From NCBI GenBank assembly GCA_025267735.1, contig CM046307.1, positions 62,001 through 126,000 of the forward strand: 64,000 bases of DNA, written 5' to 3'. Position 1 is the stretch's first letter; every line of letters starts with the position of its first letter. Shown piece after piece: positions 34,801 through 44,446 of the stretch. The notes under the pieces were generated by a model that saw only the letters and a program-made list of their open reading frames with translations, was not told where the DNA came from and did not search any database. Position numbers and translations under genes: made by a program. This stretch comes from Mactra quadrangularis (taxonomy: Eukaryota; Mollusca; Bivalvia; Venerida; Mactridae).

Positions 34801-37702
34801 AGATTTTAAAGCTGTGAATGCTGGAACATACAAGATAATATCATCTGTAATAATACATTCAGTAACCATATCTGATTGTGCTAAATATTGTATACAACAA
34901 CAAAACGCTTTTTGTAAAGGTTTATATCATTTTTATTTTATTTTTGATAATGAGTGTGAGTTTGTTTTACTTAAATGATAAGTTCATTTTTTAGATACAG
35001 AATTTACTTTAGAACATCGCCATTAGACGCTGGTCATGTTTTATCTCAACAAAATGCACAAGACATATTGCTATGTGGCTCATCTGACTTAGTAGAAACA
35101 TAATCGGATTGAAAAATGTATTTTGCTACGGGTTAACTATATAAAAATATTAAAATACCGTAATTTACTATATATATATTCAGCTTAATAAACTAGCTCT
35201 GGTATATTTATTATTTATTTTCAGGATTTTATTATAGTCGAAACACACAAACTTGTTATTTACCTGGTCGCTATGGTAACGTGGTACCATCAACTAGTAG
35301 TACAGATGTATTTTGTGATCAATATAACCGTAAATATATTTGAAATATGTTGTCAATATCTTTATCAAGTTTTTACCTATAAGAGTTTTGGATATAAATT
35401 AAAACTAAGTTCGTTTTTAATAATAATGTTTTTTCCATTAGTGGTGTTGATTTACAATAAAGTTTCTTACAGCTATTGTTAAGATAAGGTTTAACGTCGA
35501 AGCAACACATTCTAGTTAATCTACTCACCGTTCATGGAAAGGCTAAATCTCTTGATATAGCTGTTAACTAGTATTTATGCATTTTCAGTGACTGGTAATT
35601 GCACTACTTGATTTAGAATCAGTAGTAGTGTACTTCCGACTTAGCTAGCCGAGTGGTCTTTTTGCTGCTAAAGTAAATAAAATGCATTTAATGAAAACGA
35701 TTGACTTGAAAACGATCGTTCCGTTCGTCAGTGTATAAATACAATTTAGATGTATTTCTAGAAAACAGCACTAGCTCTGTTAGTTCTTAAATTTCTAGAA
35801 CGTCATAAGGTATATAAATATACTTGTATGCGCAAGTTTTCTTGTTAACTTTGCAGTAAATTCACACGTTTACTTCTGTTTTATTTCATATAGATTAAAA
35901 ACTCTATTTATTTCCATATTATCACGTTTAGTGATAAATACTTTCTTATTTCTAATGTGATTATTTTTACAGGGACACATTTTCCTCTACCATATTGGAC
36001 ACAACCTCCTGCAATCGTTACAAAAGGTTTGTTGTTGTTTTATGCATATCAAATAATGTAAAATATTGTTATTTTTGTATTGATATGGTAACCATAATGA
36101 TACAAATCACATAAAAATAATGTATCTGTAAGCAAGAGGAAACTCCATCTATAAAGTGTTACATTTACATATTATTTTATCAACGTTGTATCTATTAGTA
36201 ATTAAGCTATTTTATTCATTACATATTTGATATATACATGTATATACAATATCCTTTATAAAAGCAGTGATCCAGTGGTAGGACGCGCGCTAAAGGATCG
36301 TGAAGTCCCGAGTTCGATCCCTACTAGGGGCACTGCTAATTTCATTGAGCAAGAAATTAACCTACAATTGTTCTACTCCACTCAGGTGTAAGTGGGTACT
36401 GTGAGGGATAGCCTGCCTAAAGGTGATTTCAATGATTAGGCGTTTTCATACAAGATTATAAAGTCAGCAGAACATGTATATGGAAGCAGACTTTAAACCT
36501 CAATTTACACTTTAACTTTTCATTCAAGGTTCAATCCCAGCATCTACGATCAGTACAAGTTTGTCATCTACACCATCAGCTTCTGCCACCAGTACATCTT
36601 CTACGTCATCATCATCATCGTCATCAGTTAGTGTGAAATCATCTACTAACACACCATGTTCTCAACTACAACATCAGACTGGTGATAATTCTAATCCTCA
36701 TACAGGTAGCTGTTCTTTTTATTATATTGTACTTTTCTTATGCTGTGTCCTTTTGGCCATATGAAGCATAACTTAGTATATATGTATCGAGGGTTGGGAT
36801 TTAATTATATACATTGATTGTATCTGTATTTGTTATTGTTTAAGTGAAAATGTCTTTCAATTTGCATTAATAAAATGTTAAAGTTTTTTGCTTCTTAATA
36901 TTGTAAAACTAGCTAAGCAAAAGAGATCTTAGTGGGTTTTTTTGCAAATAGCAATAGAGACCTTGGTGGTTTGTTGCAAATAGCAAAGATGTCGCTAAGT
37001 TAACATTCGTGTAATACATGTGTAATACATTAACAAAATGTCAATGTTAAGTCATAATATGTCGAAGTACATACTAAAATGCATGTCTATTAAAATAACT
37101 TATTCAAACTTTTATTGAAATTTTAAAGGGCTTAATTGACATTACGCCTGACTTGCCATTTCAACATATTCATAATCCGTTCACCCGTGAAAGATAGGGT
37201 ATATTGGACAAACATAGTCACATGTCTTTGGACACAAAAGATTACTTTATTTAACAAATTAGCCACTTGTCCAAGGGCGTGGTTAAAGTAGCCTCAGTAT
37301 AATGTCAATTAGTTTGAAAACAATTGCCATGCCTGCAATGACTTATTCGACTGTGAATGCACGAAAAAAACAATTAAGTATGGTATATTTTAAGTTTGGC
37401 TCGAATCGAATTGTCGATTATGACTGCATATTTTTGCATATTATTCACACATTTAGTGTCTTTGTTCTTTTTTTCATGTACTTATTTTCTGAAAAATTTG
37501 TTCGCCTTGGTTTTTACTGAATCAATATTAAAATGAATCCTTCCATCTTTCTCTGTTTCCAGGATTGATTGCTGGAGCTGCTACAGGGACATTTTTGTTA
37601 GGGTTATTATTAGGGGCTGTTGGATTTTATATATTCAAAAGACTAAGGGACATTGATAAAGATGGTCTCAGGACAAATTTTGTTGAACATGATGATATGT
37701 AA
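13750..37702 (+). CDS. Type I membrane protein with LolA-like ectodomain units, PAN/Apple modules and Ser/Thr stalk (33 exons)
   Basis: Exons: 13750-13897, 14387-14581, 15044-15174, 16031-16139, 16487-16650, 17048-17170, 17870-17981, 18262-18440, 19210-19320, 19703-19783, 20240-20363, 20897-21061, 21496-21720, 22148-22254, 22483-22578, 22702-22735, 23393-23502, 24021-24132, 24586-24761, 25102-25206, 25762-25842, 26394-26517, 26854-27027, 27682-27915, 28317-28432, 31097-31163, 33348-33587, 34044-34274, 34788-34919, 35225-35329, 35973-36026, 36529-36705, 37563-37702. All junctions are GT-AG and in phase; they sum to 4482 nt (1493 residues plus stop). The order is signal peptide, three LolA-like units, five PAN modules (residues about 548-622, 996-1073, 1135-1214, 1215-1291, 1292-1370), a Ser/Thr-rich stalk, a membrane helix (about 1448-1472) and a short cytoplasmic tail. 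It is probably a cell-surface adhesion or binding protein; ligand and role are unknown. The family name rests on recalled motif patterns. Weakest joints: the 5' exon and the GTATTT donor after 22578. Confidence 0.8.
14387..16650 (+). CDS. Exons 2-5: LolA-like ectodomain unit 1
   Basis: Residues about 50-249. Features seen: LPFIPDAFHVTLQMN, then IYYDYPGNRAV (a Y-Y-D-x-P strand), a C-containing segment, YIGNTTLDGVLVEHWKGC (the Y-x-G...W-x-x-C motif) and a late YSNFIPDVDDVPDSIFQ segment. The same motif order recurs in the two downstream units, which is the main reason to call it a repeated domain. An extracellular beta-rich lipid-binding-type fold is suggested by the LolA-like family; no ligand can be read from the sequence. 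Exon 5 also holds a short Ser/Thr run (TSTSSSISS). Confidence 0.7.
15389..15592 (+). mobile_element. SINE family 2, 5'-truncated, in intron 3
   Basis: It starts within box B (CCACCCGGGGAGGTTATACA), keeps GTCGATTTTCCTCCATTGAT and TCCGGCCTTGTGGAAGGGTA, and ends TTGACACGGCGTTAAATCGA plus an A run. Confidence 0.85.
17048..21061 (+). CDS. Exons 6-12: LolA-like ectodomain unit 2
   Basis: Residues about 250-547. In order: VFCTGRKQGKALPILP, IWYDEPYKYFRRDYHP (strand with W-Y-D), YNTGVRYLIDQSLGNCTTLP, YIGQIYTRDVLCDVYQT (Y-x-G...C-D-v motif), an 81-nt exon ending FAPD, and YNFVEFDPKSPGLDSYDVSQ C. The last exon carries LRVSNIHIDRDDANLFISAT. Exons 7, 10 and 11 have exactly the same lengths (112, 81, 124 nt) as their counterparts in unit 3, and all share phases, so this unit and unit 3 arose by duplication of a block of exons. 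Confidence 0.75.
19078..19140 (-). repeat. tRNA-like sequence in intron 8
   Basis: On the minus strand GTCCAGTGGTATAATTTGCT and GAGAGGTCCAGGGTCCGAAG look like boxes A and B of a tRNA-derived repeat. A working tRNA is not supported. Confidence 0.35.
20485..20521 (+). repeat. Tandem 17-bp duplication in intron 11
   Basis: ACATCCTATTAGCATG occurs twice in direct succession. It has no coding role. Confidence 0.65.
21496..21720 (+). CDS. Exon 13: PAN/Apple-like module 1
   Basis: One phase 1-1 exon codes for residues about 548-622, with cysteines in the pattern C-x3-C-x7-C-x6-C-x5-C...C (DDCASFCINSPGFTCNSYDY, then C, then CDHY). This spacing, with F/Y-C-x-S/G-F/Y-x-Y, is that of PAN/Apple domains, which bind protein or carbohydrate ligands. 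It separates units 2 and 3. Confidence 0.7.
22148..22735 (+). CDS. Exons 14-16: linker with EAYxxLxxAV motif
   Basis: Residues about 623-701. Exon 14 encodes ILEAYQSLRKAVYNGSF, matched after the second PAN module by ITEAYRNLANAVFTGQL, so it is part of the repeated architecture. Exon 15 ends at an unusual donor (GTATTT after 22578), chosen because it keeps phase 0 into the short 34-nt exon IYTAVDVVITF. These three exons are the least secure of the model. Confidence 0.6.
23393..27027 (+). CDS. Exons 17-23: LolA-like ectodomain unit 3
   Basis: Residues about 702-995. It mirrors unit 2 exon for exon: VWYDDGFQLVRTDLHY matches IWYDEPYKYFRRDYHP, FKTGVKYIIDKSYRNCT matches YNTGVRYLIDQSLGNCT, VGQETIRGLTCNIFES matches IGQIYTRDVLCDVYQT, and FHFFDFDTDHPDHSLFDVHL matches the F-x-P-x-x-P-D segment. 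Identity is low, so the duplication is old. The last donor is GTTAGT after 27027. Confidence 0.75.
27682..27915 (+). CDS. Exon 24: PAN/Apple-like module 2
   Basis: A single phase 1-1 exon for residues about 996-1073 with SQCSSTCLSINSFQCNSFYY, further cysteines and a terminal GCVAYS. Same exon class and cysteine spacing as exon 13, and the same position behind a LolA-like unit. Confidence 0.7.
28317..31163 (+). CDS. Exons 25-26: remnant of a fourth unit or linker
   Basis: Residues about 1074-1134. Exon 25 (28317-28432) repeats the EAYRNLANAVFTG motif of exon 14; exon 26 (31097-31163) encodes NALIKASYIKDVFMFNEQHD. The next exon is again PAN, so the LolA-like part expected here is absent. The intron between them (28433-31096) is long because a 2183-bp inverted-repeat element sits in it. 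Confidence 0.6.
28826..31008. mobile_element. 2.2-kb inverted-repeat element in intron 25, with 9-bp target duplication
   Basis: The ends are AGGGGGTTCAGG (28826-28837) and its exact reverse complement (30997-31008). They are flanked by the identical 9-mer ACCAAAGGT at 28817-28825 and 31009-31017. A 9-bp duplication fits Mutator-like elements. No transposase is seen, so it would be non-autonomous. It carries a ninjurin-like frame, several TGACGT words near the left end, and two copies of a TTGCTATGGTAAC motif about 160 bases apart. Confidence 0.8.
30007..30360 (+). CDS. Ninjurin-like fragment carried by the intronic element
   Basis: From the ATG at 30007 the frame gives 117 residues. RRADIAVLMLMYTASNIDFV followed by a hydrophobic helix (LVISLFIFTLLNALFGFF) resembles the core of ninjurin proteins: an amphipathic helix with a DIALLMANA-like motif before TM1. 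Ninjurins are small membrane proteins, some of which oligomerise to rupture the plasma membrane. The part after FWGK is Cys/Gly-rich and unlike ninjurin, so the second helix is missing, or the frame is spliced at an unseen donor. It may be a captured exon or a pseudogene. Confidence 0.45.
   Translation: MAATYLMTSFNTLRDRDQRRADIAVLMLMYTASNIDFVTRVKSNTEYNNCALFNLVISLFIFTLLNALFGFFSYECYFWGKCNALGLYCFCGGGCYGNQKVCFLGYCKIVAKCFDVK
31164..33347 (+). other. Intron 26 of the LolA-like/PAN gene
   Basis: A long AT-rich intron of 2184 bases. I see no inverted repeats with target duplications and no alternative exon with PAN cysteine spacing. Confidence 0.5.
33348..33587 (+). CDS. Exon 27: PAN/Apple-like module 3
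   Basis: Residues about 1135-1214, one exon, with NECAQLCISGTDITCRGFSY followed by further cysteines and a terminal NCTIYN. It ends at a GTTAGT donor. Confidence 0.7.
34044..34274 (+). CDS. Exon 28: PAN/Apple-like module 4
   Basis: Residues about 1215-1291, one exon, with EKCAQTCSKTSACRMFEYC and a terminal NCNIYT. Same phase class as modules 1-3. Confidence 0.7.
34788..35329 (+). CDS. Exons 29-30: PAN/Apple-like module 5, split by an intron
   Basis: Residues about 1292-1370. Exon 29 (34788-34919) ends after SDCAKYCIQQQNAFCK; exon 30 (35225-35329) continues GFYYSRNTQTCYLPGRYG and ends CDQYN. Joined in phase, the two give the PAN cysteine pattern that modules 1-4 hold in a single exon, so this copy gained an intron (or the others lost it). 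The donor after 34919 is GTTTAT, a weak site. Confidence 0.65.
35490..35620 (-). mobile_element. SINE family 1, degraded fragment
   Basis: AACGTCGAAGCAACACATTC and GGCTAAATCTCTTGATATAG match the tail and body of family 1 on the minus strand. It lies in the intron after exon 30 of the LolA-like/PAN gene. Confidence 0.65.
35973..36705 (+). CDS. Exons 31-32: Ser/Thr-rich stalk
   Basis: Residues about 1371-1447. Exon 31 (35973-36026) encodes THFPLPYWTQPPAIVTK; exon 32 (36529-36705) is almost pure Ser/Thr with a TCA/TCG run, then a short Gln/His/Asn part. Such a segment is expected to be O-glycosylated and to lift the ectodomain off the membrane. The TCA run is a potential length-variable site. 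Confidence 0.75.
36266..36470 (+). mobile_element. tRNA-headed SINE of a third type, in intron 31
   Basis: The head has GATCCAGTGGTAGGACGCGC (box A) and AGTTCGATCCCTACTAGGGG (box B), followed by a body with GAGCAAGAAATTAACCTACA. It matches neither family 1 nor 2 past the head. Confidence 0.55.
36923..36990 (+). repeat. Tandem duplication of about 40 bases in intron 32
   Basis: GAGATCTTAGTGGGTTTTTT plus GCAAATAGCAA is followed by GAGACCTTGGTGGTTTGTTG plus CAAATAGCAA. Confidence 0.6.
37563..37702 (+). CDS. Exon 33: transmembrane helix and cytoplasmic tail
   Basis: GLIAGAATGTFLLGLLLGAV plus GFYIF form one helix rich in Gly and Leu, followed by a positive stop (KRLR) and an acidic tail ending EHDDM. 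The tail is only about 21 residues and shows no ITAM/ITIM-type Tyr motif, so direct signalling is not indicated. The stop codon is at 37700-37702. Confidence 0.8.
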
Positions 37703-37709
37703 ATTGTAC

Positions 37710-37715
37710 AATAAA
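37710..37715 (+). promoter_or_regulatory. Polyadenylation signal AATAAA
   Basis: AATAAA occurs eight bases after the stop codon of the LolA-like/PAN gene; this would give a very short 3' UTR. Further AT-rich sequence follows, so a later site cannot be excluded. Confidence 0.4.
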
Positions 37716-40106
37716 TGTTGTAAAATATTATTTCGACAAATGGCATGACCATGATATTAAAATGAACACTTAAAGTATTGTAATTGATGCACGTATAATA
37801 TTATAATACAACATAAACTTCTAAAGGAACAAAAATATTTGTCTCTCATTCAAATGATTGTATATCGGTTTGTGGGGTTAAATGAACAGACTTAGTAGTT
37901 ATATCTTCGTGTTTTAGAAAATCGTTACGATGTATTTCCCTGTGAATTGAACATAATGCTGGCATTTTACGACATAAAATATGCATCTCGCCTAATATTT
38001 GCGAAAAAAACTCTGAATAAAGGGAATGTACCAATGTTTGTCTCAATTTATACATTTTTAAAATGAATAATGTTTTCATAATACATTTATAATTCATTAA
38101 TTTCCATTGCCTAAGTAACACATCGATAGTATTATATTCATTTAGAGAGAAAATCATTTTAATAATTTAATGTACATATATTTATACTTGATTGTCGAAG
38201 TCAGAGACATGGATTTCTTAGACAAAACATCTTATACAATTTGCTATCATCAATTAGTCCTACCAAACTTTTCAATACTGAGAAGGAAAACAAAACTAAA
38301 GGATGACGTGCACAGATGATCTGCAGCTTTAGAATGATGTGCAATAGACACTCGTTATGTGATTATTGTGTAGAAATGCGTATATGTTATATGTTTTGTG
38401 TTACATAATATGTTCTTATATTTATTAAAGAATATTGTAATGTTGAATTTATTATCTTTTAATGATTTTTTCTACAATTTTAGTACACCGTTTGTACAAA
38501 AATTATATTGATAAACGGAATGAAATAAAATGAATTTATATACAATACTAGTATAAGACATGTGTCAACATTGAGGAATTTTAATTCGTGTTGCAATGAA
38601 ATTTTTAAAACATCTACTTGTCTAGGGTGAGCTACACATGGTCCCCAGGACTCTCTTGTTTCATTTTCATCTGAGTTCAGCTCCATAGCAATAATAATTT
38701 TATTATGTATTATTAAATACTGCATTTGTATATCGCTCGTTTTATATTGAAAAGATTATACTCCGAGACATCTGAATTATTTTGTACATTTTTAACATGG
38801 TCAAATCATCCTCTCGACTCAACATTACTGCAAGACATTGTATAGTTACGTTAAAAAAAAAACTTTGTTTATGTGCCATACACAATCCTACGGCGGTATT
38901 ATGGCTTGGTCTCTCTTCGCTTGAGTTTCATTCTTTAGTTTCAGCACAGAAGCGTTTCTTTTATAAAATGTAACTATGCATGATTTGATAAAACAAGTAT
39001 ACAATGTAATAAGGGACTTTAGTCAGTTATTCCCCCTTGTATACTCTTCAAATGGATAGGTCCTATTAGTTGGATTACTCGGATTTTACCCTTACTTTTC
39101 AATTAGTACGGGGGCCAGAGGGGTCCACCGTGCACCCCCCCCCCTCTAGACTTTTTGCCACCTTTGCTAAATTGTTCCTTAGGAAACTGTAACTGTAACT
39201 TTCTGTTTCTAAACTGTTCACGCTTGCCTTTGTATTGTATTTGTATACTCTGTATTCTTCACTCTTATTGATTTTGCAATTGACTTAGTATATCTGTAAC
39301 TTATTTTAGTGGAAAATATTTAGTTAACAATTATAATTCACGGGACCAATTAAGAATTTGCAGGGAGAAAATCAGTTGTTAGTTTACGCGCTATGAAAGC
39401 ACCTAAATGGTTGACGCTGTAATCGTAATGGGAAGGCCAAAACACTTTCTATGCTATTTATATAAGAAAATAGTTGAGGAAAAATAGAGGAAAGTGTCTT
39501 AGACTAATGCTTCCAAGGAACGGATTGATATTCAACAAGGTTTCAACAAAGTAAACGCCTATTTCACTGAAAATGTTGTTTGTGCCGCCATAAAATGCAC
39601 TTATTTGCAATATAGCGGTAAACTCGTATGAAATTATAAGCTTGGCGCTATTTGCAAACCAGTCAATCGCCAACTTTAACAATTTATTTTACTTCTACGT
39701 TTATTGCATTAGTACTCGTATACCTAAATAGATCTAGTAGATCGTCTAGGTGTTACATATGGTTCCACTATAATTTGCACTCGGTGATGTTACATTTAAA
39801 AATCATTATATACATCGAAATAAAAAAGATGTCTCACACCTGATAAGGAAGGATTTCTGGAATGTGAGATTCAAGCTACATGACAAAATAGCTTCGATGC
39901 TCTATTGTTAGCTGAATGCAAATCTCTAACTTGATGGGATAAAATTCATTCTGACATATCGGGGTAAAATCATATAAATCACGTAACACTAGTAGTACCG
40001 CGTGACTTGCGCTTACATTTAAACATACAAAACTAGTTACCAGAAGTACCTTAAGCGTAAAGCAGTGATAATACCAAATGATCTGATATATTGTTAAATT
40101 ATAAGT

Positions 40107-40344
40107 GTGCTTTTCACAAAAAATCTTACGAAAACATCTTCGTAAGTCAAAAGTAAGAAACATAAATAATACACTCATTTTTTGGCTTATCAATTCCAAA
40201 TATAATAGAATTGTGTAGAATAGTGAATACCTTTTGAATATCATATCATAGATATGCGTATTATCCATCTGACTTTGAACTGCTAACAATATGAAATTGA
40301 CTTACGACAACTTTTTTCGTAAGAATTTTTGTGAAATAGAGCAC
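40107..40344. mobile_element. Palindromic element family T, copy 1
   Basis: GTGCTTTTCACAAAAAATCT with TTACGAAAACATCTTCGTAA at the left pairs with CTTACGACAACTTTTTTCGT and TTTTTGTGAAATAGAGCAC at the right, giving a hairpin-like MITE. Confidence 0.75.
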
Positions 40345-41496
40345 AGGTTTATTGAATAGAAAGTATCATTTTGTACCAAAAGTGTTTCATTCTTCAACAA
40401 ATTATACTAGAAAGTGCGCTAGAATTGGAATGGGCCGTGTCGTTTACCTAAGGCCACTTAAATATATATTTCACCCTGACATATCTATGCCTTCGCAAAT
40501 AGACCACTGAATAGACTTTTGAATGGACATCAGTCTGTTGCGACTTGACTTCCGACTATATTTTTGAACGTATAGCTATGTATACATTGATTGTGAGAAG
40601 ACTGATAAGATTTTCTTATTAACAGCAGCAGAAAGCTTACTTCATGTATTTTTCTAACATGGGATTAAAAATGTCTCGAATCTAAAAGGTCTTAGATCTC
40701 TTCGGCTACACTGTGTATGTTGAATGGATAATAAAAAGCATTTTTCTCTTCATGTTCGTCTCATGTTCTATGTAAACATGTTTCATCGCTTAAAGAATCA
40801 AAGTTTTATGTTATAACAGAAATTATATGGGCGGACGTAAGGCGTTATATCAGTTCTCTATTTGACGGAATTATGTCAATTAGAAATGATTTAATGAAGC
40901 ATTTAAACATCTTAAATTGTCTAATAAATTTTGTTCTGATTTTATCATCAGCCAGTCGCCGACTGCAAGCTTGAAAAAAAAACTGAAACAGAAGTTTGCT
41001 GAGAGCTGTTTTCATAAGATGGCTGTTTATTACATTTGTATATTTATGATTTAAAAAACTAAAGTATTTTGTATTGGAGGATGTTGAAAATGAACAAAAT
41101 TGTCTAAATCTTTACTTAGGTTATTATACTCTATGTAAGACAGAGAGTTGAACTGTTTTTACGAGGAATACGAAATTACCCGATGTTTAACGCTTTTAAA
41201 AATATGATTATTACTGACCTTTTTTATCTTAATTCTAAATGTTATGTTTTTACGATGCTTTAACTTAGTTTAAGCCATTGTTCCACAGTTTTAAAGTAAC
41301 ACCACAACGGTCAGTAGACTTACTACAATGTACGAGTATATGTCCACTCACTGAATGGATCTAGATTTTTAGTCCTAAGCTTTAAATCAGTACTATGTAA
41401 ATATCTTCATCTGTTGCTGACAACAGTCTTACTAGATAAAGCGAACGCCAGTTGAGAACGTTGTCTAGGAATTATTTTCAGGACCAAACTCCATTG

Positions 41497-41640
41497 GTGC
41501 TTTTCACAAAAAATTCTTACGAAAACATCTTCGTAAGTCAAAAGCAAGAAACAAAATAGTACGCTCAATTTTTAGCTTATCAATTCCAAATATAATAGAA
41601 TTGTGTAGAATAGTGAATACCTTTTGAATATCATATCATA
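41497..41640. mobile_element. Palindromic element family T, copy 2 (right half missing)
   Basis: It repeats copy 1 almost base for base from GGTGCTTTTCACAAAAAATT to TTTTGAATATCATATCATAG and then stops, so the right arm is deleted. Confidence 0.8.
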
Positions 41641-42723
41641 GTTTACAGGCACAGGTTTGTAGGATTAGATTAGATATTCTTTATTTAGTTTATTACATTT
41701 ATTACCTCCGCTCAGGAATCGATTAAAAAAAAGACCGCTTAAAAGGAAGACTGTGCCAACAGGAAAGGCTTCAAAGTGGAAGGGTTGGGTTAAAAATATT
41801 CGGTGAAATATTTATTCGGAACTCTGATTTAAATCTTACTAAATAAGAGTACTGTACGTCATCAATGTCAAAACTTAGGAGTTCACTAACCAGTGTTTCC
41901 AAATCTAATTTGTTACAGATAAGTTATGCTGATATGTCAATGAAAATACACGCGAATTTTATTTAAAGGTCGAGACACTTCTAATGTTTTTGTAGACATG
42001 TTTACATTAAAAATTTGTTTATAATATGGTGTTGTGATATTTATATTGAATAGTCAATATTCATTTATTTTCATGTTTCATTTTAAATTAAACTTAGTCT
42101 AAAATGTGGAATTACATTAAGGTTAATTAATGTTTCTGTTTTTGTAAAGATTATACTGATTGCGGTCGTTCGTTTTACTACTTCTTTTAACAATAAACGG
42201 CTTATTATGGGGCATGCTTATGATATTACCATAGTTCCAAGCAACCGACCGGAATATGCCCTAACCCTCCTTTAGCAACTATTTACTTTCACTTATCAAA
42301 GATTATGTTCGTGTTTTGCCCGACAGCATACTTAAGCGAAGGACTTCAGTGAACCCGAACTAAAACGAAAAACGAAAATTAGACATTAAATAACGAGAAC
42401 ATCGGTGGCCATATTTCAATATTCTAAAAAAGTTGACCATCTTAGAGCACCTTGCAATCCTAAGATGAGTCCTCGATCTATTTTTCAATGTCTAATTGTA
42501 TTCAACTGTCGAAAGTGCATGGCTACCTACTTTTCATCAATACAATAAAATACTATATTTCTTTATTTAAGCATAATCTTTATACAGTTTATTGCCTTAA
42601 ACTAGGGTTTCTATTTTTATCCATCGTGAATATAAAACTACTGTAACTAGTATCTAAATCAGCGAGGATAATGTATGCTCCGCTGACAGTTGAATACCAG
42701 GTTGGAGAACTATCAGCAAGAAG

Positions 42724-43175
42724 TAGAGCTGTTTATCGTTGAGCAAGTGAAAATCCGAATCGAACCACGATTTATTTGTAGCGATTCACGATAAGAACTA
42801 CGAATCACCTGTTAATAGAGAAGCATACAGGAATTCATATAATAATAAAACTAAGTAATCAATTACAGAAGCTTTTATTATAAGGAAAAACATGAACTCA
42901 AAACATATATATTACCAGACGTTTGGGGACATTTCAGTCAGTGATAACATTTTTGTTCAAATGTGCATCAATCAAAATTTTGACACGATGCAATTCGGTC
43001 TCTACATAAATTAAAGTTTTCATTAGTAGTGCGAGTCTTTTTCAGTGGTAATAAAGTTGAAAATGTTCTTTCATTATTTTTTACAAAAAAGATGTCGGAC
43101 GTGACGAATATTCGTACTCGATTTTCTGGTCGGGATCGCGAATATCCGAGTACTCGGATACTCGCCGCAGCCCTA
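42724..43175. mobile_element. hAT-like MITE family H, copy 1
   Basis: 452 bp bounded by TAGAGCTG and CAGCCCTA ends with a perfect 8-bp duplication GCAAGAAG (42716-42723, 43176-43183). The interior includes the palindrome-like ATATCCGAGTACTCGGATAC. Open frames on both strands here are judged non-coding. Confidence 0.9.
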
Positions 43176-43952
43176 GCAAGAAGTAGCAGTGGTTTGATAG
43201 CCAACCTGCTACCACTTTCAACTAGGGAGTTGAGTTTTTTTGTACAGATTTTATCTTTTTAAAAAATGTTTCAAGTTTATCGTATTTTAAAATGTACGAC
43301 TGTCTAGATTAGAGAGATTATAGTCGGTGTCCAGCTGAGGTCTGTCAGGATAAAGATTAAGGTTTATCAAACTTGTCTCGAATGGAATTCTGATAATAAT
43401 CTCTACGTACGTTTAAACATAATTTCTCAATTCAGATAAGAGATTTGTAGCCAATGTGACTCGAGAAATATTAGTAATTCATATTCTCCTTTAATCCTGG
43501 AAGACTCTAAAATCTCGCATGCCGGAATATCGTGACTGACACCGATTAAGACTGGCTTTTAGCATCATGCATCTCACGCATTCGTTGTTTAGTAAAAAAC
43601 GTTTTTCTGAATTTAAAATTAATAGGATACTTTTTTCTATTTTTTGTGAAACAAAACAAAATATCGTGAAGTTTGAATTAAGACGTAATTCTGTCTATTT
43701 TGAAGATTTGTCATGAATGTACAAAAGAGATATTTACGTGGATTGCATTTCGTCTGCGGAGTATGTTACATCAACAAAACACGCAATATTGCAGCAGAAA
43801 TAGCTTAACTTACAAGACTGAGTTTATTATGGGTGATACATCATTTGTCAGAAATCACACGATGGAATTTACATCACGGCTTACAAGTTGTTAAAGATAA
43901 ATCCAGACGGTGAAAGTAGATTTGTTCGGTTTATTTGTTAGTTTGTTTGTTT

Positions 43953-44222
43953 TTGTTGGGTTTAACGCCGTAGCAACACATTGTATTGTTCGTTTTTTCT
44001 CAACTGTCAAAACATGAATAATTTTACGGTCAATGCGTTTGTTAAAATTATTGTCGTAATGCACCCATGAGTTTCCGAAAGTTTGTCAGTGGCAGTCAGT
44101 CAACCTACTCACTCCTCCTGGAAAGCCTAAATCTCTGGATTTAGCTGTTAACCAACTAATAAGCGCATACTTTCGTCAGTGGCTGACAACTGCCCTACAT
44201 AATTAAAAATCATAGGTAGGAG
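43953..44222 (-). mobile_element. SINE family 1, head missing, interrupted
   Basis: On the minus strand the tail (GGGTTTAACGCCGTAGCAAC on the plus strand) and central body are present; the tRNA head is absent. About 100 bases at 43991-44090 starting TTTTTTCTCAACTGTCA replace part of the body and resemble the end of the palindromic element at 2644-2749. Confidence 0.8.
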
Positions 44223-44356
44223 GGGTTGTTCGGTTTAATACTAGACAACCTAATGCAGGAATGTTCTATGAACATAGTATACTAATATGAAATAAATTAT
44301 ATAATATGGAATGCTTTATATTCACTGATCATTCTTTATAATGTAACCCGATAATA

Positions 44357-44446
44357 CTCCATAGTCCGAACTGAGATTCTAACCCACGCCCTCTCGAGTC
44401 GGTCGTAAGCAGACACACTACCACGTCGCCATAAAAGCTAGCTTAA
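44357..44446 (-). repeat. tRNA-like sequence, minus strand
   Basis: On the minus strand: GGCGACGTGGTAGTGTGTCT (box A-like) and GCGTGGGTTAGAATCTCAGT (box B-like). Arms are too mismatched for a confident tRNA; probably a SINE head or pseudogene. Confidence 0.4.

Larger units (their letters stand above)
37716..42715. other. Intergenic, no gene seen
   Basis: Contains two family T palindromes and a C run at about 39131-39146. The open frames here are short, without family motifs or splice context. A 30-base word (CTGCATTTGTATATCGCTCG near 38722) resembles one in intron 5 (CCGCATTTGTATAGCGCTCT near 16785), perhaps an unrecognised repeat. Confidence 0.5.

Noticed and set aside
39131..39146. C run as a possible structured element
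   Set aside because: A single homopolymer-like run without further pattern.
42968..43262. Overlapping frames on both strands
   Set aside because: Both lie inside or across the end of an hAT-like MITE and derive from its palindromic end.
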